From assembly GCF_964204865.1 (NCBI RefSeq), contig NC_135263.1, positions 10,213,426 to 10,277,425 of the forward strand: a stretch of 64,000 bases of DNA, read 5' to 3'. The stretch is from Styela clava. Taxonomy: Eukaryota > Chordata > Ascidiacea > Stolidobranchia > Styelidae. The notes under the pieces are model-generated. The model made no database searches, was not told the origin of the DNA, and saw only the letters and a program-made list of their open reading frames with translations. Of this stretch, positions 23,265-39,389 are shown piece by piece. A program made the position numbers and the translations under genes. Every line of letters begins with the position of its first letter. The stretch's first letter is position 1.

Positions 23265-25390
23265 TGAACAAATTCTCTACATCTCCATTTTGTTGGCCTT
23301 AATATTATGATTTTACCAATCAATCATTAATGTAAGGATAGGGGAGTCGATTCATAATATACCCAAGTTTGCATATAAATCTAATTTTCATACGTACTGT
23401 TAAAATAGTATTCAATCTGACCTTTACACTAAAACAGTTTTGAGATAAGGAAATCCATTCTAAGGAGGAGGATGCTGATATGAACTATATGCTGACCAAC
23501 GTTCAATCATGTTTCAATATTACAATTTCAATAATTTCGTGTAGATATATTTTTTTAGTTTCGTTCAAATGCAACTTTCTTATGATTATGACTTTTTTTC
23601 CTATTCTTTATTTCATTAAATGATGACAACTGCATTGCCAGGGAATTAGGGAGTATTTCTTGTTTTCAAAACCAGGTATCCAGTGTTGAGAGGAAATCAC
23701 AAAGTACCTTATTGATGTCAAAGTAAATGTTGTGATTACGGTAATTAAAATTAGGTTGCTTCTAGGAATACCGTTTTTCACAGAGGGAGAAGTTTTAAGT
23801 GCGACAATCTTGTACTGGTACGCGTTTGCTCTCATCTCCTAAAACTACCCAAATAATGGGCTGGGTCTAAGCGTTGTCTGATTTTCAGGGAATGGATTCT
23901 CCCGTAGATTACTTGACTATCTGTTGAGTTTACGGTCTTCATAGCCGCAACACGTACCAGACCATACATAAGTGGGAAATTGCTATCCCAAATGACCCAC
24001 AAACAATGCCTATTGTCAATGTGACATTCACCCTTATTCAACTTTTACTTCTGCATGGAAGTTCGGGAGACACTGCTTGTCCAAACAGTGCGACAGGCAG
24101 CTTTAGTATCACATGGTTTCCCTACGGTTAGTTTCAATTTTTCCGCATGAACTTAAATACCGGTACACAACAAAACAAAGAAGCAACGAGAATATCGGTC
24201 AGAGACGAAGACTTATAGATCGAAAGTTAGGGGATCCTCCAAAGCAGCGCTCTTGACACCTTTTGTCCCATCACTAATTAATCAATAACTCGCTAATTAT
24301 ACGGCATAATTCGCTTTCGTGAGATATCGCGTGCATCTAACAGACATACACACAGACAAATACCTGTCAACATACTTACCGATTAAAATCGATAAGTAAT
24401 AATGCTCAAATACATGAACAAGAAAGTCCGATCGCAGCAGAGACCGAGAGCTGCTATCTTATTCTCACCACAAGTGTGTGAAGAGTTATGACTAAAAATA
24501 AAACAGCAAAATAGGCGAATAACTCTTAACTATATGGTCCCATACTACCATGAGAATTTGAGAAATATTAATAGCCTCTTGCAACTGCATTCATCTTTAA
24601 GTATTAGGAATTGAGTGTAGACCACTACTTGCGGAGAAAAGCGAATTAAGCATAGGTCCACTTGATGTGCAACAACTTGGATTTGGCAATAATCCTCGCA
24701 TATGATGTCACCATAACATTAGATACACAAAAATGAAATGTACAAATTGCGTATTTTATTTGAATATGGTACACAGGAACATTTGAGGGGTCTAAAGATG
24801 GGTAAGTCCGAACAAAAATCATTGACTACATATTTGGTTAATTGAAATGGGCACTCTGTACTAGTTGCTTTGCTAGTACTTTGTACTTTTGCTCCACAAT
24901 CATTGCTTAAATAATGAAACACTTTTCTTAATGAGTCAGATATTAGGTGATATTTAAAGGAATACAGTTAGCCAAACCAAGCACTGAATCGAACTTTTGA
25001 AAATTATGGTTACAAATCTAAAAGATCAACCTCAGATGTATTTTTCATCAAAGCCTGCTTTACTCAAGGGAGATATGGTTTAATAGAGGCATAGCACTAC
25101 ACAAGGATAAAATGCCAAATTATATGAATGGAACTTTTTAAATTTAAGACTTTGGAACAAATGATAGAAAGCAGGGATGATCACAAAAACTTTAAAGGGG
25201 TTGAACTTAACAAGCATCAAATTAATAATACCCAAATACATATGAGACAAAAGCATTATATACAACAATAAATTATTATATCATCAATAGCTAGCTAGTG
25301 TACAACTGAACATTGAAAGAGGCCTTCTTTATCTATGTTATCATGACTCTAACTTGAATCTTACTATCACAACAAATTGTCATATCGAGT
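23265..25390. other. Spacer between convergent RNASEH1 and VCP
   Basis: No supported gene. It includes a dispersed repeat at 24195-24425. A TTTATT at about 24757 would be an AATAAA signal for the minus-strand VCP transcript, giving a 3' UTR of about 630 bp, but other sites are possible. Confidence 0.4.
24195..24425 (-). repeat. Dispersed repeat DR1, copy 1
   Basis: Matches 52415-52675 in inverted orientation. Shared words include GATATCTCACGAAAGC, AATTAGCGAGTTATT, TTAATTAGTGATGG and GACCGATATTCTCGTT. Non-coding and moderately diverged. Confidence 0.65.
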
Positions 25391-31653
<6,263 letters not shown>

Positions 31654-34600
31654 TCATTTGCTATCTTTTGTTTCATTCTCATCATCTATGATTTCAATAG
31701 CTGTGATAGTTGTGGAGGTTTGATGACCATTCAAGGGAGTTGGTGACGAAGTTCGGCTTGTTGATGCCATATGTTGTAACAATGCATCTTTTGTTGGAAT
31801 ACGTACAGCGGAACTTTGCCCTGCTGGACGTTCGGTTAGCATGCCACTGCCTATTTGTTTAAAATACTGCATTTGAAGTTGTTTAAATTGTCTTTGTAAA
31901 TTTTGAAAAGTAGAAAATTTTTCATTACGTTGAAGCTCTAAACGATAGTTAACTTCAACTGCAATTGCTTTAATAGTCTCTTCATTAGAATTACTATAAA
32001 GGGGAGTCTCTTTAAGATGTTTCATTATGCTTGGGACAGACTTAACTTCACATACTTGGTATTGGTAAAAAGCATTGGCAACCATTTTACTCAACCTAGA
32101 TAGTAAAACGACAGATGATTCACTGTCCATTGGTTTTAGTGAAAAAGAGGATGGCCTTTGAGTATTGGATAAATTACTTTGCTGCCTCCAATCTTGAAGT
32201 GAGATAGTAGGAGCGTGACCTTTCTTTATCATCTCATACTCTTCCCATGCAGCTTTTCTTTCCTCTTCTGTCAACTCCTCATCCACTTGATGATCAAGGA
32301 GGGAGTCGTGTTCATGATAAGACGCGACCATGTATTTTGTTCGTGGATCAGAGAGTATATCAGCGAGTACTTCATCTTTTGGAACAATTGGCGTCGGTTC
32401 ATCTTTCCCAATATCGGGAGTTGTAGGATTAAAAGTATACATTTCGGCAAGAGAATTAGCAGTAAAATGTCTGTTAATCTGCTGCTCATCAACAACTCGA
32501 AAAGCAAGAGATTGCTTGTTCACCTGTCTTTGGTAGATTTTTTCTTCCATTGTGCCTTCAGCGATAAGTCTATAGATATAGCATTTCCTTGTCTGTCCAA
32601 ACCTATAAACTCTGAACATGGATTGAGTATCATGAGAAGGATTCCATGAGGCATCAAATATGATAACCCTGTTTGCACCAACAAGGTTCACTCCAAGACT
32701 ACCTGCACGTGTGGAAATCAAAAATAATCTAGCCCGTGTGTCACTTTCATTGTTGAATGCATTTATCCACTTTTGCCGATGGTGGCTTTGTGTTGCGCCA
32801 TCCATACGAAAGTAATCAAGATTTTTAAACCATGTTCTTTTTGGTAGTTTGTTCAAATTTCCGATATCTGGTTCTTCCCCTGATTCTGTTCCAATCAGGT
32901 TTGCCTTAGGGATTTCCTCAGAATTCAATGTATTTTCAGCAGCTGCATCTGACATCTCGTTTTCAGATTCATCAGAAGACACAGTTGCTTTCAACATTTC
33001 TTCAATCAAATCAAGAGATATCAAACTTTGACTGAAAATAAGAACCTTTTCTTTACGTTCCTCTGATAGTCTTAATATTTCAAACAGAATTGCAATTTTC
33101 GAACTGTTTTGATAATTTTCCAAGGTATTTTGATCCTCGGGGAGAATCTTAGCATACCATTCAGGCTCCTTCTTTTCAGACGTTGACTCCAATTCGAGAA
33201 ACTCAATTTCAGCATCACTTTCAACACAACGCAAACGGTATCGTTGTTTTCTACTTGTGGTAGATCTTGTACGTCTATCAGGAATTTTTTCTGCGTCACT
33301 CTCACTGTCGCTTTCACTTTCTTCATCATCAGAACTGTTGCCAGATTCTGCGTCTTCATCTTTTTCTGTAGAAGCTTCATCGCTGTCCCATTCATCATTA
33401 TCTTTTATAACTGCCTTTCTTCTTTTTGACCGTGTTCTTCTCGTTGATATGACCTCTTCTGAACCAGAACTATCACCTGAATTATCTTTATCAACGTCAT
33501 TTAAATTATTAACATTGTTTATTTTATCTTTTTTTGTGTCACTGTCAATATTTTTTTCGCTATTTACAGTCTTGTTGATTGAATCGTTTTCATTATTTTC
33601 ATTGGCATTTTTGTCATCTTCGTCAGATGAATTCGACCAATCATCTGTTTCGCTTGCTTCCAGTTCTTCTGCAATAAAATCCCATTCAGCTTGGCGGGCC
33701 AACATCTTGTCTCTCTGAACTGTGTGTAATAACAAAGATTTTGGATGTGTCCATACTCGCATTAAATTTTGATAATCAGCAAACAGTGAGGCTCCTTTAC
33801 CATAAGAATTAACTATTGTTGTGTTTGATCCTCTATTAGTCATTGTGTCTAAATAATGTTGATAGAGTTTTATCTGTAAAGGCGTGAGGCGAACTTTAAG
33901 TACATATTCAAATTTAGAAGACAAATATGGCTTCAGACATGAATAATCTTTGCGTTGAACAAAACCTTGGAGCATTTGATGTAAGACATGCGATCGCTTT
34001 TTCATAATTTTAACATCACGATCAGTTGAATCAATATGCTGACCATTTATAATTGGGTTAACGAAACGATTCCTAAATTCTTTCAGGGAGCCGAGAAGAT
34101 CGGGTTTAACAAAATCAACCATGCAATGATATTCTATAAGATTGTTTTGCAATGGAGTACCAGTAAGGACCAGCCTTCTTTTCGTTCTCATTTTACTTAT
34201 TTGCTTTGAGATATGTGAGGTTGCATTTTTGAGCATGTGACCCTCATCACAAACTACAACATCAGGACCAGGATCGACCAAGCACTCATGCACAGTCTTT
34301 TTCCACCCTGAATACCTGATTTTTGTAGTCATAATTCGATACATGTCGTAACCTAAAATCAAAACACCACCGTTTTTTCGCCATAACCGTAACATAGAAA
34401 CTCTTTCTTTATTTGTCTTTGGTTCAGCAAAATTAAAAAGATTTAATTCATCACCATCTTCACACCATTGCACAAATTCTGCAATCCAATTCCGCACAGT
34501 GTTGAGAGGAGCGACTACCATAGCACACTCAAATGGAACATACTTAGTTTTTAAAAGTGTATGTATTACTGAGATAGTTTGCAGTGTTTTTCCAAGCCCC

Positions 34601-35478
34601 ATGCAATGGGCGAGAATGCACCCACTACCAGAGCCATTTTTCACTCTTTCCGTGCTTTCAACAAGATTGTTCCATATAAACTTTACGCCTTCTACTTGAT
34701 GTGGGCGTAAATGTTGGGCAATATACTCACTAACTGCAACATGTGGATGTTTTTGCAACATTACTGTAGAAGTAAGTATCTTTTTCTCAGGCGTTTGTTC
34801 AATTTCATCTGGTTCCTCTTCACTTTCAGCCTTTTCAAGTTCTTCGAGTCTTTTTAATCTTTCACGTTCCTCTTTTGCAGCGTTCCTTGTTTGTTTCTGA
34901 AGATCTTTATCCAACAAAATTTTTTTGATTTTCCTTCTTCCTAAATTTCTCTCTTTTTTGGTTTTCTTCTTTTTGTCACGACATTTTCTTACTTTTGCTT
35001 CCACAACCGGTTCTTCATCTGAGTTTGTATCATCTGTATTGGAGTCAGTTTCTATCAAATCATCTTTGATTTTCTTACTCTTTTTTGAAATGGACGAAGC
35101 ACTACGCTTACGACTACCATTGTGTGTTTTCTTGTCATCTTTTGAATCAAGTTTTGAGTCGGATTCCTCATCTATGTCAGATTCACTCCCACTACTACTA
35201 GAAATAATATTAGGATTTGTTATGTTCATTTCGGGTTTCACATTATTTTTGAAAATTTCCCTTTTTCTTCTTTGTGTTTTTTTCAGAGAAGACAGTGGAC
35301 TACGATTCTTGGGCGTATCTCCTTTGATTGGAGTTAGAACATCTGGCTCGTTGCTATCTGTGAAAAAAGATGAATCATCTTCTGATTCAACATCACTCTC
35401 TGGTTCAGCATAATTTATTCGTCCACCTTTTCTATTTTTTGAAGCAGCACGAGAACTACGATATTCGTAGTCACTCAT
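31654..35478 (-). CDS. ATRX: ATRX/XNP-type SNF2 chromatin remodeller, ADD-less
   Basis: A complete 1,274-residue frame without introns. The N-terminus (1-230) is charged Ser/Glu/Lys-rich disorder with KKSKKIKDD and KKKKTKKERN clusters. The SNF2 ATPase begins near 255: motif I HCMGLGKTLQ (291-300), motif II CDEGHMLKN (DEGH 411-414), motif III LTGTPLQNNLIEYH. A long acidic insert with RRTRSKRR and RRTRSTTSRK patches follows, then the helicase C lobe with STRAGSLGVNLVGAN and FRVYRFGQTRKCYIYRL. The LVDPGPDVVVCDEGH block and the wording around HLRPHQVEGVKFIW match ATRX rather than RAD54L2. The ADD histone-reader finger of vertebrate ATRX is absent, as in insect and nematode XNP. Expected role: DAXX-linked H3.3 handling and heterochromatin/repeat control in the nucleus. 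The ATG sits in AACAACATGAG. The C-terminus (about 1090-1274) is helical and Gln-rich, as in other members. Confidence 0.93.
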   Translation of the reverse strand: MSDYEYRSSRAASKNRKGGRINYAEPESDVESEDDSSFFTDSNEPDVLTPIKGDTPKNRSPLSSLKKTQRRKREIFKNNVKPEMNITNPNIISSSSGSESDIDEESDSKLDSKDDKKTHNGSRKRSASSISKKSKKIKDDLIETDSNTDDTNSDEEPVVEAKVRKCRDKKKKTKKERNLGRRKIKKILLDKDLQKQTRNAAKEERERLKRLEELEKAESEEEPDEIEQTPEKKILTSTVMLQKHPHVAVSEYIAQHLRPHQVEGVKFIWNNLVESTERVKNGSGSGCILAHCMGLGKTLQTISVIHTLLKTKYVPFECAMVVAPLNTVRNWIAEFVQWCEDGDELNLFNFAEPKTNKERVSMLRLWRKNGGVLILGYDMYRIMTTKIRYSGWKKTVHECLVDPGPDVVVCDEGHMLKNATSHISKQISKMRTKRRLVLTGTPLQNNLIEYHCMVDFVKPDLLGSLKEFRNRFVNPIINGQHIDSTDRDVKIMKKRSHVLHQMLQGFVQRKDYSCLKPYLSSKFEYVLKVRLTPLQIKLYQHYLDTMTNRGSNTTIVNSYGKGASLFADYQNLMRVWTHPKSLLLHTVQRDKMLARQAEWDFIAEELEASETDDWSNSSDEDDKNANENNENDSINKTVNSEKNIDSDTKKDKINNVNNLNDVDKDNSGDSSGSEEVISTRRTRSKRRKAVIKDNDEWDSDEASTEKDEDAESGNSSDDEESESDSESDAEKIPDRRTRSTTSRKQRYRLRCVESDAEIEFLELESTSEKKEPEWYAKILPEDQNTLENYQNSSKIAILFEILRLSEERKEKVLIFSQSLISLDLIEEMLKATVSSDESENEMSDAAAENTLNSEEIPKANLIGTESGEEPDIGNLNKLPKRTWFKNLDYFRMDGATQSHHRQKWINAFNNESDTRARLFLISTRAGSLGVNLVGANRVIIFDASWNPSHDTQSMFRVYRFGQTRKCYIYRLIAEGTMEEKIYQRQVNKQSLAFRVVDEQQINRHFTANSLAEMYTFNPTTPDIGKDEPTPIVPKDEVLADILSDPRTKYMVASYHEHDSLLDHQVDEELTEEERKAAWEEYEMIKKGHAPTISLQDWRQQSNLSNTQRPSSFSLKPMDSESSVVLLSRLSKMVANAFYQYQVCEVKSVPSIMKHLKETPLYSNSNEETIKAIAVEVNYRLELQRNEKFSTFQNLQRQFKQLQMQYFKQIGSGMLTERPAGQSSAVRIPTKDALLQHMASTSRTSSPTPLNGHQTSTTITAIEIIDDENETKDSK

Positions 35479-36199
35479 GTTGTTGAATCAAGTTGATAGG
35501 AAACATTAATTAATCTAACAGACTGCTTTAATACAAATTTTCATTTATATAATTGTATAAAGATCATCCATATTGAAAGGTAATAGATATTGTAGTATAG
35601 TATACCAAAACAGCACCAAATTTGGAGTAAATGACAAGTTCTTCTCCCCCTTTTTATAATACTTTTACAAGAATAGGAAGGTATGTAAAAGCAGTGATTC
35701 AATACAAAGTTCTACATTACATATTATAATTTGGGTCATGTTCAACAGGAACAAATTGAATTCAATTAAACGAGTGTAACAAGAATTAGAAAATATGTCA
35801 TTTTGGGCATTTATTATCCAATGATCAGATAAAAATATTTTACTTCATTCAACCTCTGGCATTGTAAATAATAGCAAATCAAAAAGAAAATGTTAATTCC
35901 CACTATCCTATCCGAGTGCACAAACATCAGAACATTGAAACAGAGACAAGATATATATATACCTAATTACTAAATTCAATTGTCATGCATGATTCTAATG
36001 ATTTATGGGCTTGTGTAGTTTCATACCTACTGTTCTTATGGTAGGCGTAGCATAACAACTTTTTTGATTTTTCAATCCTAACCCTCATCTGACTTCACCA
36101 TCCAAAAATTATGTCACTACGACATCACAATCACAGAGCTTGCCAAATACGTACGATCGCCCGAAATGGCATTGGCGATGAAGATAAAAAACTGACTAA
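35479..36199. other. ATRX upstream region, no other gene seen
   Basis: AT-rich. Presumably contains the promoter, but no motif could be assigned with confidence. Confidence 0.35.
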
Positions 36200-36518
36200 C
36201 TTCATCAATCTCTCTTCTTTTGGGATCGTGGGTTCGCTCTGCCGTGGTTCGCTGGTTCGAATCCCATGCAGGGATGGTTATGTCCGAGAGGATTGCTGGA
36301 CTCCTCGCCGTCGTTGGGTGGTTCACGTAACCGCTGGTCGGTTACAGCTTCCTCCACCACCAAGTCCATGCTTCCGAAAACAAACAATACAGTAAAACTA
36401 ATCCCATACCCGACTTGGAATGGTAACCGGACGAGAGGCCGAGGTTCGCCATATGGATAAGCCGTGTTATCTGCTTTCCTCTCCCCAGGATAAATATGTA
36501 AATCCTATCCATGTGGTG
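36200..36518 (+). mobile_element. tRNA-derived SINE copy with tail
   Basis: A B-box-perfect GGTTCGAATCC at 36254-36264 is followed by the family body (GGGTGGTTCACGTAACCGCT, CCACCAAGTCCATGCTTC) and the tail ending AAATATGTAAATCCTATCC near 36506. The A-box side is degenerate. Related to 4655-4760, 6482-6690 and 62028-62355. Confidence 0.75.
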
Positions 36519-37127
36519 ATTAGGATTGACATGTGGAAAAATTGTTATGCTACGCCCACTAGAAGTATGTTAGGTACGTAACTAAATGAGACCGGATTTA
36601 TGTAATATATGAGCCAAATCAGAATATATTTGATACCCAAAAATTGTATTTCATGATGTACCCAGAATACAGGAATAGGGGTATAGCAAGTAAACGCTAT
36701 TACTCTGTAACAATTTAAATAACTCTGTAACATTGACAAATTGATGACTCAGGAAACTAATGATATGGAAGTCTTTAATAACTGAATAAAAACCCTTGTA
36801 TAAAAAAATGTTGAATAACAGCAAAAAACTTAAAACTCAAGAGTATCCTGATCTAAACCATTTTTTTTATTTTACCAAAAATCTTGGTTTTTTTTTTGGT
36901 ACCGTAAGGTGTACAGTTTGACTACTGGACTGTGGTCAGGTGATAGCCTACCGTAACCTGGTACGGTACCGGTATGGTAACGCCTGAACGTGGAAAGATA
37001 AGAAAATCTATTCTCACGTCTGCACGTTCTCTGTTATTCAACGTTTTTTGAATGATTGATAAATTTTCAAAAAATCCTACAGAATCAATAAAACTAGCAT
37101 AGGCCTACTTATACCAGTTCACCCACT
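36519..37127. other. Intergenic, no gene seen
   Basis: Includes GGTACC/CCGGTA-rich words around 36,940-36,980. No coding signal. Confidence 0.35.
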
Positions 37128-37135
37128 CGACTATC

Positions 37136-37539
37136 GAGTGGAAGTGGTGACTCCTCTTCGGCCCATGGGCCGGGGCCACGGCCCATCAAATTGGGCCTAG
37201 GCCCATCAGGCTATGGGCCGCGGCCCATCAAGTTGTGTAAAGGAACTATTCACTTGGCTAACACAGACAGTCCCCAAACTCCTGAACTCATAATAGAACT
37301 ATAATGTAAAAAATCTGAACAAAATTTTGCCCTAACCCTAACCTGGTACACATACTACAGGAGTTTATTTTTTGGTTCGAATATTGACAATTTTGTAAAA
37401 ATTGAAAATTTTGGTAAAATAATTGAATTTTTCCTGACGGGGCCGCGGCCCATAGCTTGATGGGCCACGGCCCGTGTGGCCCAATTAGATGGGCCGTGGC
37501 CCCGGCCTATGGGTCGTAGTGGAGTCACCACCCCTGTAG
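37136..37539. mobile_element. hAT-type MITE with GGCCCATC-rich ends (404 bp)
   Basis: Perfect 8-bp flanking duplication CGACTATC (37128-37135; 37540-37547). Right end reads GGAGTCACCACCCCTGTAG and the left GAGTGGAAGTGGTGACTCC. Just inside both ends are GC-rich arms built of repeated GGGCC(A/G)(C/T)GGCCCAT words that can fold back on each other. No coding sequence. Confidence 0.85.
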
Positions 37540-37547
37540 CGACTATC

Positions 37548-38500
37548 TTTGTTCAATTTTTTACTGTCACACTGCGAGGATCGCTGTACCGGTACCGGTA
37601 ATGTACATGCCATACGGTACCGTAGCTATTGTAGACGTACCGGTACGGTACATTTTCAAATGAAAATCGTCCAGGCTCAAGCAATACAGCAATAAGGGAT
37701 AGTTGACGAAAAAATAAGGAAGCAGGCTATACAGTAAATAAATCCTCCCTTATCGCTTTTTGAAAACACCAAATTCAAATAACGCAGAACCACGGAAAAC
37801 AAAAACGCCAGGGTCGAGCTTGTTCCGCGTCATCCGAGTGTCCCATTGGCTGATGACAGAGAACTAACTGGAATGGTGAATCGGTATAATTTACGCTGAG
37901 TCATATATGGCACAAAGACTGGCAGACGTGTACAAATATAAAACACAGCTTTTGCGAATTCAAAAAATAAGACATTGAAATTACATACAAACTAAGCGAT
38001 ATCGACACCAAGATATATTTAATCAAATATTCGATGAAGGTATGGTGAATGGTGCGGCGTTTACATGACCAAACGAAAACCCTTACATACAAGTGTTGCG
38101 TCATTTCCGTGTAATAATTTACGTCATGCTTGGCTGATTACGAAAATCATACAACTAAAAATAAAAAAAAACTCCACATAGGTGCTAATTAATTTTTCCA
38201 ACATTAAAAATTATATATAAACAATGTAAGGATCAAATCCGATTATCTCCAAGAGTCCGATACCATCAGCACGCAGTAAGAGGGAAATTGCGCAACAAAA
38301 ATTATTTTTTGAAAAAAGGAGTGATATTCAAAGTCTGAAAAATTTCAAAGTTTCAGCTGAGCTGAATTAAAATAAGACTTATAAACAGTGGCTGTTTTAC
38401 ACAAAATACAACGACTGTGAAATACATTATGACTTAAAAAGAGGAGAATATTAGAAGAATGTGAAAAGCAGATACCAATAATGGCGAATACTAAGTATTC
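37548..38500. other. Intergenic, no gene seen
   Basis: A GGTACC/CCGGTAC-rich patch lies at 37,585-37,650. No exon is supported. Confidence 0.35.
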
Positions 38501-39389
38501 AAATTGTATAAAAATCTAAAAACAAAATACATATTACTCAAAGATAACCTGTATTTTTACCATATCATGCAAGCTTTCAATGAGTTTTGATTTTGTTTTC
38601 CATAGATTGACTAACAGTTTTTGAATCGTATACAATCAAAACATTTTTGTTTATTTACCACCTCGTTGATTTATTTCATTTTTTGTGTATTGAAATTGTA
38701 TATAAATCTAAAAATCAAAATACATATTAATTAAAGATAACCTGTATTTTTACCATACTATCAGTAGCGAAGCATCCACCCCCGCATCCCCCGTGGTCGC
38801 GGGAGGGCCCACAGCGCAAACGGGCCCAAGCGGTTAGAATTTATAAATTTAAGCCGCAAAACCAAAAGCTGCATTGCAAAACCAGTAAAACACATCTTAT
38901 AACGTTGATGTTAGCTCTGCTCAAATCGTTTTTTACGTAACTAGGCCAGGGAGTCGTTGATTTTCGGCGTCTTGTAGTTTGATCGCACCGGCAAAATTAC
39001 AAAGGCTGTCAGAATGATGTCGAAAGCAAAACCTCTCAGTGGCACACAGAAACGCAGAAAAAGGGCAGAAGAGGAAGCACGTATGAAAAATTAAAGTAAC
39101 CAAGATAAACGGCAAATTTTGGGTTACCATTGCCTTTTAATAGAGACATGTTGTTCTTTTTGACGAAATAAAAAAAAGCGTTGTTTTAGCTTATGTCCGA
39201 GAGATTTTAGAGTCATTTCCACGAAATATTTTTGCGGGGGGCCCACGAGAATCTTGCTACGCCACTGCATACAATGCAAGCTTTCAATGAATTTTAATTT
39301 TGTCTTCCATAGATTGACTAACAGTTTTGAATCGTATACAAACTCTTTTGTTCATTAACCACCTCGTAGATTTATTTCATTTTTTGTGA
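38501..39389 (+). repeat. Tandem duplication of a 192-bp unit, second copy split by a hAT
   Basis: Unit 1 is 38501-38692. Unit 2 begins at 38693 with the same AAATTGTATA(A/T)AAATCTAAA start, is interrupted at 38762-39267, and resumes with ATGCAAGCTTTCAATGA and ATAGATTGACTAACAG to the shared CCACCTCGT...ATTTCATTTTTTGTG end near 39389. Confidence 0.85.
38762..39267. mobile_element. hAT-type element (506 bp)
   Basis: Starts CAGTAGCGAAGCATCC and ends GAATCTTGCTACGCCACTG. The flanks are CATACTAT (38754-38761) and CATACAAT (39268-39275), 7 of 8 alike. The duplicated flanking unit confirms both boundaries independently. Subterminal GGGCCCAC words face each other. No transposase frame. Confidence 0.9.

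Noticed and set aside
32215-35413. Plus-strand open frames opposite the ATRX-like gene
   Set aside because: Ser/Phe/Leu-rich antisense shadows of its acidic and basic low-complexity code.
37330-37343. CCCTAACCCTAACC resembling telomere repeat
   Set aside because: Only two units, inside a hAT element; chance or element sequence, not an interstitial telomere.
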